A program made the position numbers and the translations under genes. The notes beneath the pieces are model-generated. The model saw only the letters and a program-made list of their open reading frames with translations, searched no databases and had not been told where the DNA came from. A DNA stretch of 64,000 bases from Muricoccus roseus (lineage in GTDB: Bacteria > Pseudomonadota > Alphaproteobacteria > Acetobacterales > Acetobacteraceae): positions 62,001 through 126,000 of the forward strand of contig NZ_FQZF01000002.1 in the NCBI RefSeq assembly GCF_900141905.1, given 5' to 3'. Of the stretch, positions 24,138 to 33,451 are shown piece after piece. How positions within the stretch are numbered: position 1 is the stretch's first letter; every line of letters begins with the position of its first letter.

Positions 24138-26471
24138 CTACTCCGCCGCCCGCACCCGCAGGCTTCGCGCCGCCGCCACCATATTCGCGATGGCCGGTCG
24201 CACCTCCGACCAGCCACGGGTCTTCAGCCCGCAGTCCGGGTTCACCCAGAGCCGTTCGGCCGGGATGCGCTGTGCCGCCACTTGCAGCAGGTTCCGCATT
24301 TCCTCGGCGTCCGGCACGCGCGGGGCGTGGATGTCCCACACGCCCGGCCCGATCTCATTGGGGTAGGCGAATTCGGCGAAGGCTTCGAGCAGTTCCATGC
24401 GGGACCGCGCGGTCTCGATGGAGATGACATCCGCATCCATGTCGGCGATGGAGCCGATGATGTCGTTGAACTCCGAGTAGCACATGTGGGTGTGGATCTG
24501 CGTCCTGTCCTGCACCGCGCTAGCCGCGATGCGGAAGCATTCCACGGCGTCGCGCAGATAGGCCGCGCGGTCGGCGGCGCGCAGCGGCAGGCCCTCGCGG
24601 ATGGCGGGCTCGTCGATCTGCACGGCGGCGATGCCCGCGGCTTCCAGATCCGCCACCTCGTCGCGCAGCGCATAGGCAAGCTGGCGGCGGACGGTGGCGG
24701 CGGGCACGTCGTCGCGCACGAAGGCCCATTGCATCATCGTCACCGGCCCCGTCAGCATGCCCTTCATCGGAAGCGCGGTGAGCGACTGCGCATAGGCGCT
24801 CCAGCGCACCGTCATCGGTGCGGGGCGGGAGACGTCGCCGAAGATCACCGGCGGCTTGACGCAGCGCGAGCCATAGGACTGCACCCAGCCGTTCCGCGTG
24901 AAGGCGTAGCCTTCCAGGAATTCCGCGAAGTGCTCCACCATGTCGTTCCGCTCGAACTCGCCATGCACGAGCATGTCGATGCCGGCTTCTTCCTGCCAGC
25001 GGACCGATTCCTCGATTTGCGCTCGCAGGTAGGCCTCGTATTCCTCCTGTGTCGTCTCGCCGCGCTTGCGGGCGGCGCGGGCGGCGCGCACCTCCGCGGT
25101 CTGCGGGAAGGAGCCGATGGTGGTGGTGGGGAAGGCGGGCAGGTTCAGCCTGGCCCGCTGCGCCGCCTGGCGCGCGGGGAAGGGGGAGGCGCGGCGTGCA
25201 TCCTCCGGGGTGCCGGCGGCCAGCCGCGCCGCCACGGCCGGGTCGTTCAGGCGCGGCGAGGCGCGGCGCGATTCCTGGGCGGCGTCACTCTCCGCCAGGG
25301 CGGCCTCGATAGCAGGGGCGCCCTCGCGCAGGCCCCTGGCGAGAATAGCCACCTCCTCGAGCTTCTGCCTCGCGAAAGCCATCCATCCCCGCAGTTCCGG
25401 GTCCAGCGCGGTCTCACCCTCCAGGTCAATCGGGCTGTGCAGCAGGGAGCAGGAGGGGGCCACCATCAGCGTCTCGGCCCGCCGCTCGCTCGCGGCCTCG
25501 CGCAGGAGGGCGAAGGCGGCGCGCAGATCGGTGCGCCAGACATTGCGCCCGTTCACGAGGCCCAGTGACAGGGCCAGGCGCGGCGGCGCCTTGGCGAGGG
25601 CGGGAGCGAGCTGTTCCGGAGCGCGGACGAGGTCGAGATGGAGCCCGTGCACCGGCAGGGCGAGGGCGAGGTCCAGGTTCTCCCGCAACCCGCCGAAATA
25701 GGTGGTCAGCATGAGCGAGAGCGGCGCGGCGATGCCGGACAGCGTGTCATAGGCGGTGGCGAAGGCGCGGCGGGCCTTGTCGCTGAGGTCCAGCACCAGG
25801 CAGGGCTCGTCCATCTGCACCCAGCGCGCCCCGGCGGCGGCGAGGCGCTTCAGCGTCTCGGCATAGACGGGCAGCAGGCCGGGCAGCAGGTCCAGAGCGT
25901 CGCCCCCTTCCTCCGCCATCTTCGACAGCAGCAGGAAGGAGACCGGCCCGAGGAGGACCGGCCGGGCAGGGAAGCCCGCGCGCGTCGCCGCCTCATAGGC
26001 CTCCACCGCCGGGAAGCCCGTGGCGGCGAAGTCCTGCCCGCGGCGCAGGATGGGGACGAGATAGTGGTAGTTCGTGTCGAACCACTTCGTCATCTCGAGC
26101 GCCGGCGCGCCCTTGGCGGGATGGGCATGCGCATGGCCATGGGCGCAGGCTTCCGCCGTGCCGCGCTCGCCGCGCGCCAGGGTGAAGTAGGTCTCTAGCG
26201 AGACGGGCCCGCCCTTTTGCCAGCCATAGCCATCGGGGATGGCGCCGACCGCGCAGGCCGTGTCCAGCACATGGTCGTAGAGGGAGAAGTCGTTCACCGG
26301 GACGCGTTCGATTCCGGCGTCGCGTTGCAGCGCCCAATGGCGCTGGCGGAGCATCTTCGCCGTGGCACGCAGGTCGGATTCAGGGGTCTTTCCGGCCCAG
26401 AAGGATTCGAGCGCGGATTTCAGCTCCCGCTTCAGGCCGATGCGGGGAAAGCCGAGATTGGTGGCGGTCAT
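24138..26471 (-). CDS. metE: Cobalamin-independent methionine synthase
   Basis: A 777-residue MetE, which transfers the methyl group of 5-methyltetrahydropteroyl-triglutamate to homocysteine without B12. The N-terminal half starts NLGFPRIGLKRELKSALESFW. The C-terminal catalytic half contains the zinc ligands in IHTHMCYSEFNDI (His and Cys) and NPDCGLKTR (Cys), as well as LPAFPTTTIGSFPQT at the domain junction. Length is normal. The start overlaps the stop of the DUF1289 gene (ATGA), and both lie downstream of a cobalamin riboswitch, so expression should fall when adenosylcobalamin is plentiful. Confidence 0.95.
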   Translation of the reverse strand: MTATNLGFPRIGLKRELKSALESFWAGKTPESDLRATAKMLRQRHWALQRDAGIERVPVNDFSLYDHVLDTACAVGAIPDGYGWQKGGPVSLETYFTLARGERGTAEACAHGHAHAHPAKGAPALEMTKWFDTNYHYLVPILRRGQDFAATGFPAVEAYEAATRAGFPARPVLLGPVSFLLLSKMAEEGGDALDLLPGLLPVYAETLKRLAAAGARWVQMDEPCLVLDLSDKARRAFATAYDTLSGIAAPLSLMLTTYFGGLRENLDLALALPVHGLHLDLVRAPEQLAPALAKAPPRLALSLGLVNGRNVWRTDLRAAFALLREAASERRAETLMVAPSCSLLHSPIDLEGETALDPELRGWMAFARQKLEEVAILARGLREGAPAIEAALAESDAAQESRRASPRLNDPAVAARLAAGTPEDARRASPFPARQAAQRARLNLPAFPTTTIGSFPQTAEVRAARAARKRGETTQEEYEAYLRAQIEESVRWQEEAGIDMLVHGEFERNDMVEHFAEFLEGYAFTRNGWVQSYGSRCVKPPVIFGDVSRPAPMTVRWSAYAQSLTALPMKGMLTGPVTMMQWAFVRDDVPAATVRRQLAYALRDEVADLEAAGIAAVQIDEPAIREGLPLRAADRAAYLRDAVECFRIAASAVQDRTQIHTHMCYSEFNDIIGSIADMDADVISIETARSRMELLEAFAEFAYPNEIGPGVWDIHAPRVPDAEEMRNLLQVAAQRIPAERLWVNPDCGLKTRGWSEVRPAIANMVAAARSLRVRAAE

Positions 26472-26665
26472 GATTCGTCGTCCGTTCGGGTAAGACGGCG
26501 CTCGGCGCAGCGGGCGAGGATGGCGCGGCGCGCGGCGTCATCGGCCGATGGCCAGGCGGCGATCTCGTCGATGGTGCGAAGGCAGCCGAGGCACAGCCCG
26601 TCCCCATTCAGCGTGCAGAGCCGCACGCAGGGAGAGGGAAGGGCGCCCGCCGGAGCGTCCGTCAT
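26468..26665 (-). CDS. DUF1289 small cysteine-rich protein
   Basis: A 65-residue DUF1289 protein (PF06945). The four-cysteine signature is complete: SPCVRLCTLNGDGLCLGCLRT, with spacing CxxxC...CxxC, then ELIAAW-like IDEIAAWPSADD. The cysteines suggest a bound metal, but the function is unknown. It overlaps metE by 4 bases. The start ATG has no convincing ribosome site; it lies 5 bases after the stop of a 21-codon upstream frame that has one, so it may be translated by coupling. Its place between the B12 riboswitch and metE links it to methionine or B12 metabolism. Confidence 0.8.
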   Translation of the reverse strand: MTDAPAGALPSPCVRLCTLNGDGLCLGCLRTIDEIAAWPSADDAARRAILARCAERRLTRTDDES

Positions 26666-26670
26666 GGGGT

Positions 26671-26736
26671 TCAGCGGCGCGGAGTGGGCGGGAACGGACG
26701 GGGTGGCGGAGGGTCGCCGGAGGGGATGACGCGCAT
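26671..26736 (-). CDS. Possible 21-residue proline-rich leader peptide
   Basis: A short frame (starts MRVIPSGDPPPPRP, ends PTPRR) with a good ribosome site, GGAGAAGAACC, directly before its ATG. Seven to eight of its 21 residues are proline, including a run of four, which tends to slow ribosomes. It lies between the cobalamin riboswitch and DUF1289 and ends 5 bases before the DUF1289 ATG. It could couple translation or act as a sensor, or it could be a chance frame. Confidence 0.4.
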   Translation of the reverse strand: MRVIPSGDPPPPRPFPPTPRR

Positions 26737-26784
26737 GGTTCTTCTCCACCGGACGCACCCCGCGCCGGTTGAAAGGGGTTGCCG

Positions 26785-26960
26785 CGCCGGCAGGTCTCCT
26801 GGCTCGCGGGTCCTTGCCGCACGCCCTGCCTTCCCGGGTTTCCCCAGTGGCCCCGCCCCTTTCGGGGCGGATGGGCGCGCGGCTCGCCGCTGACAGTTGC
26901 GGGGGCAGCCGCCGACTTGGCCTGGTGTTGGGCACCTGACCGCACGGCGTTCCCTTTTCA
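26785..26960 (-). promoter_or_regulatory. Cobalamin (adenosylcobalamin) riboswitch
   Basis: Read on the minus strand, this leader has the consensus of the cobalamin riboswitch in order: GGTGCC near 26930, the core CCCCCGCAACTGTCAGCGG at 26887-26905, GCCACTGGG near 26845-26851, GGGAAGG, and the B12 box AGCCAGGAGACCTGCCG at 26788-26804. Adenosylcobalamin binding should repress the downstream DUF1289-metE unit, probably at translation: no clear T-tailed terminator is seen, and a short ACCGG/CCGGT pairing lies next to the leader-peptide ribosome site. Confidence 0.93.
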
Positions 26961-26990
26961 CCCGCTCGCGCGGGACCGACGCGGCATAAG

Positions 26991-27019
26991 GATATCTTTA
27001 AGTCTCATCGGTCTGGCAA
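26991..27019 (-). promoter_or_regulatory. Possible promoter for the riboswitch transcript
   Basis: On the minus strand TTGCCA (27014-27019) and GATATC (26991-26996) are 17 bases apart in the only AT-rich patch of this intergenic region, about 30 bases upstream of the riboswitch. The -10 match is weak, so this is tentative. The rest of 27020-27098 shows nothing clear beyond the pyrC leader. Confidence 0.3.
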
Positions 27020-27098
27020 GCCCCTTTCGGCGCCCGGCCCGATTGACCGCCCCCGGAGAGGGCGCCAAACGGGAACGCCTTCAGCCCGGAGATGCCCC

Positions 27099-28433
27099 AT
27101 GGCGAGCTACGACCTGATTCTGCGCGGCGGCACGGTGGTGCTGCCCTGGGGCGAGACCCGGGCCGATGTCGCCGTCCGCGCCGGAAAGATCGCCACCATC
27201 GGCGACCTCCGCACCGCCGAGGCGGGGGAGGTGATCGATTGCACCGGGCTGCATGTCCTGCCCGGGCTGATCGACCCCCATGTGCATCTGCGCGACCCCG
27301 GCGACCCGGCGGTGGAGACCATGGGCACGGGCACCAAGGGCGCCGTGCTGGGCGGGCTGACCGCCGTGTTCGACATGCCGAACACCCAGCCTTCCATCAC
27401 CTCCGCGGAGCAGCTGGGCTGGAAACGCGGGCATATCCGCGAGACGGCCTATTGCGATGTCGGCATGTATGTCGGCGGCGCGCGCAGCAATGTGGGCGAG
27501 CTGGGCACGCTGGAGCGCGAGCCGAATGTCTGCGCCATCAAGGTCTTCGCCGGCTCCTCCACCGGGGACCTGATGATCGAGGATGACGAGACGCTGGAGC
27601 GCGTGATGCGCAACGGCGGCCGCCGCATCGCCTACCATTCCGAGGACGAGTACCGGCTGCAGGCGCGGAAGCCGATGTTCGCGCAGGGCGGCCCGCACAA
27701 GCTGCATGCGGAATGGCGCGACGTGGAATGCGCGTTCCTCGGCACGCGTCGCCTGATGGCGCTGGCGCGCAAGACGAACCGCCCCGCGCACATCCTCCAT
27801 GTCTCCACGGCCGAGGAGCTGGAGTACATGAAGGACTTCCGCGACGTCGGCACGGTGGAGGTGCTGCTGAACCACCTCACCCAATGGGCGCCGGATGCCT
27901 ATGACGCGCTGGGCGGCTACGCCGTGATGAACCCGCCGATCCGCGACCGGCGCCATTACGAGGCGGCCTGGGCCGCCGTGGCGGATGGGACGGTGGATAC
28001 GGTGGGAAGCGACCACGCGCCGCATTCCAAGGCCGCGAAGGAACGCCCCTGGCCCGCCACCGCCGCTGGACTGACCGGCGTGCAGACCATCGTGCCGCTG
28101 ATGCTGAACCATGTCTCCGAAGGGCGGCTCTCGCTGTCCCGCCTGGCGGAGCTGATGGGAGCCGGCCCTGCCCGCGTCTATGGCGCCATCGGCAAGGGCC
28201 GGATCGCGGCCGGCTATGATGCCGACTTCACGGTGGTGGACATGGGCAAGACCCGCGCCATCGAGGCCGATTGGCTCGTCTCCCCCTGTGGCTGGAGCCC
28301 CTTCATCGGCACGCGGTGCCAGGGCTGGCCCGTGATGACCGTGCTGCGCGGCCGCGCGGTGATGCGGGAGGACGAGGTGATCGGCACGCCGGGCGGCGAG
28401 CCTGTGCGATTCGAGGGCACGCGGGCAGCCTAA
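27099..28433 (+). CDS. pyrC: Dihydroorotase
   Basis: A 444-residue class I dihydroorotase, which closes carbamoyl-aspartate to dihydroorotate in pyrimidine synthesis. The metal ligands are visible: GLIDPHVHLRDPG (HxH), the lysine of CAIKVFAGSS that becomes carboxylated, a histidine in RIAYHSEDE and another in RPAHILHVSTAEE, and the aspartate in TVGSDHAPHS. Length fits the family. It runs divergently from the metE unit and overlaps the convergent lipoprotein gene by 4 bases at its 3' end. A related dihydropyrimidinase-type amidohydrolase is less likely because of the HVHLRDP and SDHAPH motifs together. Confidence 0.9.
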   Translation: MASYDLILRGGTVVLPWGETRADVAVRAGKIATIGDLRTAEAGEVIDCTGLHVLPGLIDPHVHLRDPGDPAVETMGTGTKGAVLGGLTAVFDMPNTQPSITSAEQLGWKRGHIRETAYCDVGMYVGGARSNVGELGTLEREPNVCAIKVFAGSSTGDLMIEDDETLERVMRNGGRRIAYHSEDEYRLQARKPMFAQGGPHKLHAEWRDVECAFLGTRRLMALARKTNRPAHILHVSTAEELEYMKDFRDVGTVEVLLNHLTQWAPDAYDALGGYAVMNPPIRDRRHYEAAWAAVADGTVDTVGSDHAPHSKAAKERPWPATAAGLTGVQTIVPLMLNHVSEGRLSLSRLAELMGAGPARVYGAIGKGRIAAGYDADFTVVDMGKTRAIEADWLVSPCGWSPFIGTRCQGWPVMTVLRGRAVMREDEVIGTPGGEPVRFEGTRAA

Positions 28434-28780
28434 ATCAACCGCTCCGGCCAGGGCTGGGCCGGCGCTGCGGGCCTGGCATCGCCGGCGTCGCGCGGCGGCG
28501 GGGTGCCCGGGACCGGCCCGGTCCAGCAATCCACCGCGCCCAGGCTGCGGGTGCAGCGGGGCTCGGGCGCCGGCTCGGGCTCGGCCCGGCAATACCGCTC
28601 CCCGGCATCGAGATAGGCGATGGAGCAGTCCCGCCCGGAGACGCCGGAGACCACGAGGTCGGGCACCGCCCGGCCCGTGAGCATCAGCGACACCCCGTTC
28701 GCCGCGGCGATCGGCACCACCGCCTCGCAGCCCGGGAGGGCCGCCAGGAGGAACGGGAGGAGGAGGGCCGGGGACCGCAT
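28430..28780 (-). CDS. Small putative lipoprotein
   Basis: A 116-residue protein with a lipoprotein signal: MRSPALLLPFLLAALPGC, with the acylated cysteine at 18. The mature part is short, proline-rich and has three more cysteines (in SGRDCSIAY, GERYCRAEP and PRCTRS...DCW). The family is not recognised. It converges with pyrC, with a 4-base overlap. The periplasmic face of the inner membrane or the outer membrane is the expected place. Confidence 0.65.
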   Translation of the reverse strand: MRSPALLLPFLLAALPGCEAVVPIAAANGVSLMLTGRAVPDLVVSGVSGRDCSIAYLDAGERYCRAEPEPAPEPRCTRSLGAVDCWTGPVPGTPPPRDAGDARPAAPAQPWPERLI

Positions 28781-28902
28781 GGGGGCATGGAACGCGCCCT
28801 GGGCTTAACGCCTCGTGACGGTCCCGCTATACCCCGGCCCCGACTGCCCATCCGGTGGCCCCGGGTTGACCGAGGGGGCCCATCAACGGGGAAGGAACCC
28901 GC

Positions 28903-29556
28903 TTGCCCGATATTTTCGACGAGGTGCAGGAGGATCTGCGCGCCGAGCGCGCCCGGCAGCTCGGGATGCGCTATGGCGGCGCGGCGGCCGCCCTGGCCCT
29001 GGTGGCCGTCCTCGGTGTGGCCGGGTGGCAGGGCTGGCGCTGGTACCAGACCCGCGAAGCCGAGGCCGCCGCGAATGCGTTCCTCGTCGTCCACCGGGAG
29101 ACGGAGCAGCAGGGCGCCGACCTGAAGGCCGCCGCCGCCCGCTTCGACGACATCGCCACCCGCGCGCCGGACGGCTACCGCACCCTGGCCCGGCTGCGCG
29201 CCGCGGCCCTGAAATCTGAGACCGGCGACCTGCCCGGCGCCCTGGCCGAATGGGACGCCGTCTCGAACGACCGGGGGGCCGACCCCCTCTATCGCGACCT
29301 CGCCAGCCTCAACTGGGTGCTGCACGGGCTGGACAGCCAGGACCCGGCGCTGCTCGCCGCGCGGGTCACGCCGCTGGCCGCCGAAGGCAGCCCCTGGCGC
29401 GCCTCCGCGCGCGAGTTGCAGGCGCTCGTCGCCATCCGCCAGGGCAACGCGGCCGAGGCACGGCGTATTCTGCAGGGGCTGACCGCCGATTCGGCCGCCC
29501 CCCAGGCGCTGCGTGACCGTGCCACGCGCGTTCTGGCGCAGCTTCCCAACGCCTGA
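28903..29556 (+). CDS. YfgM-like TPR membrane protein
   Basis: A 217-residue bitopic protein. A cytoplasmic start (PDIFDEVQEDLRAERARQLG) is followed by one membrane helix at about residues 27-47 (AAAALALVAVLGVAGWQGW) and a periplasmic TPR_21-type helical region. This is the layout of YfgM, an ancillary SecYEG translocon partner that works with periplasmic chaperones. The start is a TTG with GGGGAAGGAA upstream. The position directly before bamB and der is the same as in many proteobacteria and supports the assignment. Confidence 0.8.
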   Translation: MPDIFDEVQEDLRAERARQLGMRYGGAAAALALVAVLGVAGWQGWRWYQTREAEAAANAFLVVHRETEQQGADLKAAAARFDDIATRAPDGYRTLARLRAAALKSETGDLPGALAEWDAVSNDRGADPLYRDLASLNWVLHGLDSQDPALLAARVTPLAAEGSPWRASARELQALVAIRQGNAAEARRILQGLTADSAAPQALRDRATRVLAQLPNA

Positions 29557-29572
29557 GAGGATCCGCGACGCG

Positions 29573-30913
29573 ATGACGAACCCCTCCCGCCGCGCCCTTC
29601 TGCTGGGTGGCGCGGCCATGGCCCTCGCGGGCTGCGAGACGATCGACAGCATCTTCGGCGAGAGCAAGACGCCGCTGCCCGGCGAGCGCCTGCCCGTGAT
29701 CCAGGCGGACCGGGAGGTCTCGGTCGATCCCGCCCTGGCCGGCCGCCCGGTGGCGCTGCCCCCGCCCACCGCCCTGGCCGAATGGCCGCAGGCCGGCGGC
29801 AACCTGGCGCATGACCCAGGCCATGCCTCGGCCGGCGAGTCCCTCCGGGAGGCCTGGCGGGCCAGCATCGGCACCGGCTCCTCCTATCGCCGCCGCATCA
29901 CCGCCGGCCCGGTCCTGGCGAATGGCACGGTCTTCGCGGCCGATGCCTATGGCACCGTCTCGGCCTTCGATGCCCAGTCCGGCGGCCGCCGCTGGAGCCG
30001 GGAGACCACCCCGGAGAAGGACGATGTGGGCGCGGTCGGCGCCGGCCTCGCCTTGGCGGATGGCGTCGTCTACGTGGCCACCGGCATGGCCGAGGTGCTC
30101 GCCCTGGACCCCGGCACGGGCGAGGTGCGCTGGCGCGCCCCGGTTCCCGCTCCCACCCGCGGCGGCATCACCGTCTCGGCTGGCCGCATCTTCGTGCCGA
30201 CCGTCGAGAACCAGCTGATCGCCCTGTCCACCGAGGACGGCCGCCGACTCTGGACCTATCGCGGCACGCCGGTCTCGGCCGTGCCGCTGGGTCTGCCGGC
30301 CCCGGCCATCGAGGGCGAGACGGTGGTGGCCGGCTTCCCCTCGGGCGAACTGGCCGCGCTGCGCGCCACGGATGGGCGCGTGGTCTGGACCGAGAGCCTT
30401 TCGGCCGGCGGCCAGGCGGCGCGGCGCGGTGGCCTCGCGGAACTCGCGGGCGTGGCCGGGCTTCCGGTGATCAGCGATGGCCGGGTGATCGCGGTCGGCC
30501 AGGCCGGCACGGCGCTGATGGTGGACCTGCGCTCCGGCCGGCGCCTGTGGGAGCGCGATGTCGGCAGCGCCCGCTCCCCCGCCGTGGCCGGGGACTGGAT
30601 TTTCGTGGTCACGCCTGAGAACCAACTCGTCGCCATGGGCCGGGCCGATGGGCGCGTGCGCTGGCTGACGCTGCTGGACGAGCGTTCCGCCCGCGACCGC
30701 CGCCGCAACCCGGCCAGTTTCGGTGGGCCGCTGGTGGTCGGCGGGCGCATCCTCGTGCCCTCTTCGCTGGGAGAGGCGATCCTGGTGGATCCGGCCGAGG
30801 GCGGCATCGCCGGCCGCGTCCGCCTGCCCGGCGGCGTGACCCTGCCGGCGATCGCGGTGGGCGGGGCGGTCTACCTCGTCACCGATGACGGGACGCTGGT
30901 GGCCCTGCGCTAG
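29573..30913 (+). CDS. bamB: Outer membrane assembly lipoprotein BamB
   Basis: A 446-residue lipoprotein with a PQQ-like beta-propeller. The signal [16 protein letters not shown] places the acylated cysteine at 21. WD/PQQ-type repeats recur through the mature protein (for example [57 protein letters not shown]). BamB helps the BamA complex fold beta-barrel proteins into the outer membrane. It starts 16 bases after the yfgM-like gene, with GAGAGG upstream of the ATG, and is followed by a 24-bp palindrome and der. Length is a little above E. coli BamB. Confidence 0.9.
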   Translation: MTNPSRRALLLGGAAMALAGCETIDSIFGESKTPLPGERLPVIQADREVSVDPALAGRPVALPPPTALAEWPQAGGNLAHDPGHASAGESLREAWRASIGTGSSYRRRITAGPVLANGTVFAADAYGTVSAFDAQSGGRRWSRETTPEKDDVGAVGAGLALADGVVYVATGMAEVLALDPGTGEVRWRAPVPAPTRGGITVSAGRIFVPTVENQLIALSTEDGRRLWTYRGTPVSAVPLGLPAPAIEGETVVAGFPSGELAALRATDGRVVWTESLSAGGQAARRGGLAELAGVAGLPVISDGRVIAVGQAGTALMVDLRSGRRLWERDVGSARSPAVAGDWIFVVTPENQLVAMGRADGRVRWLTLLDERSARDRRRNPASFGGPLVVGGRILVPSSLGEAILVDPAEGGIAGRVRLPGGVTLPAIAVGGAVYLVTDDGTLVALR

Positions 30914-30922
30914 GGGCCGCCC

Positions 30923-30946
30923 GGCGCGGCGGCCGGCCGCCGCGCC
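30923..30946. repeat. Perfect 24-bp palindrome between bamB and der
   Basis: Two directly abutting 12-base arms (30923-30934 and 30935-30946) are exact reverse complements and wholly G/C. There is no T-tract, so it is not a classical terminator, but a folded RNA hairpin here could pause polymerase or protect the bamB transcript end. It sits 9 bases after the bamB stop. Confidence 0.7.
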
Positions 30947-30993
30947 TGACTGATTCACTTGACCCCCGGGCGCGGGCGGTGCTCTTGCGCCCC

Positions 30994-32346
30994 ATGCTTC
31001 CCCGTATCGCCGTCATGGGCCGCCCCAATGTGGGCAAGTCCACCCTCTTCAACCGCCTCGCCGGGCGGCGGATCGCCCTGGTGGACGACACGCCCGGCGT
31101 TACCCGTGATCGCAAGGAAACGGTGGCGCGGATCGCCGGCCGGGACGTGTTGCTGATCGACACCGCCGGCCTCGAAGAGGCGGCGCCCGACACGATCCCT
31201 GGGCGCATGCGGGCCAGTTCGGAGGCCGCGTTGCGGGCGGCCGATCTCGTCCTGTTCGTCGTGGATGTGCGCGCGGGCCTCACCCCCTCGGACCGGTCCT
31301 TCGCCCAGTGGCTGCGGCGTCATGGCAAGCCGGTGCTGCTGCTGGCCAACAAGGCGGAGGGCCGCCAGGGCGCCGCCAACGCGCTGGAGGCCTATGAGCT
31401 CGGCCTGGGCGCCCCCTTGCTGGTCTCGGCCGAGCATGGCGACGGCATGGGCGAGCTGCATGACGAGATCCGCGAATTGCTGCCGCCCCTCCCGCCCGAG
31501 GAGGAGGAGGAAGCGGACGACCCGAACCGTCCCCTGCGACTGGCCATCGTCGGCCGCCCGAATGCGGGAAAGTCCACCCTCCTGAACGCCCTGCTGGGCG
31601 AGGAGCGGATGATCACCGGTCCCGAGCCGGGCCTGACCCGCGATTCGGTGGCGGTGCAATGGACGGACGAGACCGGCAAGCCGGTGCGGCTGGTGGATAC
31701 CGCCGGGCTGCGCCGCCGGGCCCGCATCACCCAGGCGCTGGAGCAGATGTCCACCGCCGCGACCATCGCCGCCCTGAAGGAATGCGAGGTGGCGGTGCTG
31801 GTGGTGGATGCGGTGCAGGGCATGGACGAGCAGGACCTGCGCATCGCCCGCCTGGCGGAGCGCGAAGGCCGTGCCGTGGTGATCGCCTTCAACAAATGGG
31901 ACGCGGTGGAGGACCGCAACGCCGCCCGCCGGCGGCTTGAGGACGTGTTGACGGCCTCCCTCGCGCAGCTCCGCGGCGTCTTCGTCGTGCCGCTTTCCGC
32001 GGCCACGGGCCGCGGCGTGGAACGGCTGATGCCCACGGTGCGAGAAGCCTATGAGATCTGGAACCGCCGCGCCCCGACCGGGGCGCTGAACCGCTGGTTC
32101 GAGAGGGCGCTGGAGCGGCACGCCCCGCCGCTGGTGGAGGGCAAGCGGCTGAAGCTGCGCTACGTCACCATGCCGAAGGCCCGCCCGCCGACGCTGGCCA
32201 TCTTCGGCACGCGCGCCGAGATGATGCCGGAGGACTACCGGCGCTACCTCGTGAACTCCTTCCGCGAGGCCTTCGACATGCCGGGCGTGCCTGTCCGGAT
32301 CAACCTGCGCGGCACCGAGAACCCCTACGCCGAAGGGGAGGGCTGA
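30994..32346 (+). CDS. der: Ribosome-associated GTPase Der (EngA)
   Basis: A 450-residue tandem GTPase required for 50S ribosome maturation. Two G domains are clear: the first with GRPNVGKST (9-17) and DTAGLEE, the second with GRPNAGKST near residue 187, [11 protein letters not shown] and [12 protein letters not shown]-like C-terminal domain follows (about 365-450, [16 protein letters not shown]). ATG at 30994 was chosen over a GTG five codons upstream because it begins right at the first P-loop strand. No ribosome site is obvious. Confidence 0.95.
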   Translation: MLPRIAVMGRPNVGKSTLFNRLAGRRIALVDDTPGVTRDRKETVARIAGRDVLLIDTAGLEEAAPDTIPGRMRASSEAALRAADLVLFVVDVRAGLTPSDRSFAQWLRRHGKPVLLLANKAEGRQGAANALEAYELGLGAPLLVSAEHGDGMGELHDEIRELLPPLPPEEEEEADDPNRPLRLAIVGRPNAGKSTLLNALLGEERMITGPEPGLTRDSVAVQWTDETGKPVRLVDTAGLRRRARITQALEQMSTAATIAALKECEVAVLVVDAVQGMDEQDLRIARLAEREGRAVVIAFNKWDAVEDRNAARRRLEDVLTASLAQLRGVFVVPLSAATGRGVERLMPTVREAYEIWNRRAPTGALNRWFERALERHAPPLVEGKRLKLRYVTMPKARPPTLAIFGTRAEMMPEDYRRYLVNSFREAFDMPGVPVRINLRGTENPYAEGEG

Positions 32347-32456
32347 GGGGCCAGGCGGGGCGCGGCGTTTCGGCCTGCCCCATCCGGCGGGTTGAGCCGG
32401 TCACGGCGGCATGGACTAGATTCCGCCCTGCTGCTGCAAGACCGTCCGGAGCCCCG

Positions 32457-33428
32457 ATGCCTCGCTTTCTCGAACGCCTCTTCCGCCGCGCCGATGCCGA
32501 TGCGCAGGCGCATGAGGCGCTCCTGCGCCGGGTCGCGGAGATGGACAATGCCCTGATTCGGCGCGCCCTGGTTGCCGAGGAGCGGCTCGATCGCATCTCC
32601 CGGCGGATGGAGGAGATCGTCGCCTATTTCGCGCAGCGGTCCCATCCCATTCACTACACCCACGCCAACTACCTCGGCGACCACACGGCTCTGACGCTGC
32701 TGCACGGGCATTACATGCTCTTCGTGGACACGCGTGGAATCGACGTGGCGCCGCATCTCATGGTGCATGGCGTGTGGGAGACCGCCTACACGACGGTCTT
32801 CCAGCGCCTGATCAAGCCCGGCGCGACGGTGCTCGATATCGGAACGAACTTCGGGGTCTACGCGATCCTGGGAGCGGCCTCGGGCGGCCGGATCCATGCC
32901 TTTGATCCGAACCCGCGCCTATGCCAGCTCGTCCGCCGGTCCGCCGCCGTGAATGGCTTCACCGAACGGCTGACGGTGCATGAGGCCGCGGTGGGGGATG
33001 TGGATGGCGAGGCGATGGTCGCCATGAGCGATGACTGGCCGGGCGGCGGGCATATGGTCGCGCCCGGCTCTCAGGAGGCCGGCACGCTCTGCAAGGTCCT
33101 CACCATCGACGGATTCTTCCCCGATCCCGGGCTCCGCGCGGAGGTGATCAAGATCGATGTGGAGGGCAACGAGGGGCGTGCCTTGCTGGGCATGCAGGCG
33201 CTGCTCGCCCGCTCCCCCGAGGTGAAGATCATGATGGAATTCGCGCCCGCCATGCTCGCCTCTCAGGGGGTCGGGCCCGAGAGGGTCGTCGGGCTCCTGC
33301 ACGGGCTTGGCTTTTCCTTCTGGGAGATCGGAACCGATTCCCGCCTCACCCGGCTGGATCATGCCAAGCTGGCCGAGGAGCGGGACCACACGATCCGCAA
33401 CATCCTCGTCTCCAGGCAGGCGCCGTAG
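32457..33428 (+). CDS. FkbM-family SAM-dependent methyltransferase
   Basis: A 323-residue protein. A charged helical N-terminus (residues 1-60) precedes a class I methyltransferase fold of the FkbM type: TVLDIGTNFGVYAILGA is the SAM-binding motif I, IHAFDPNPRLCQLVRRSAAVNG follows, and VIKIDVEGNEGRALLGMQ is the family signature (IDVEGxE). FkbM enzymes O-methylate sugars or secondary metabolites. The start ATG is preceded by GGAG. It stands alone after der and may modify an envelope glycan. The substrate is unknown. Confidence 0.82.
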   Translation: MPRFLERLFRRADADAQAHEALLRRVAEMDNALIRRALVAEERLDRISRRMEEIVAYFAQRSHPIHYTHANYLGDHTALTLLHGHYMLFVDTRGIDVAPHLMVHGVWETAYTTVFQRLIKPGATVLDIGTNFGVYAILGAASGGRIHAFDPNPRLCQLVRRSAAVNGFTERLTVHEAAVGDVDGEAMVAMSDDWPGGGHMVAPGSQEAGTLCKVLTIDGFFPDPGLRAEVIKIDVEGNEGRALLGMQALLARSPEVKIMMEFAPAMLASQGVGPERVVGLLHGLGFSFWEIGTDSRLTRLDHAKLAEERDHTIRNILVSRQAP

Positions 33429-33451
33429 GGCGCCCGCTCAGGCCGCCCCGC

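Noticed and set aside
24282-25568. A 428-codon open frame opposite metE
   Set aside because: No motif or ribosome site; it is the complementary shadow of a highly conserved gene.
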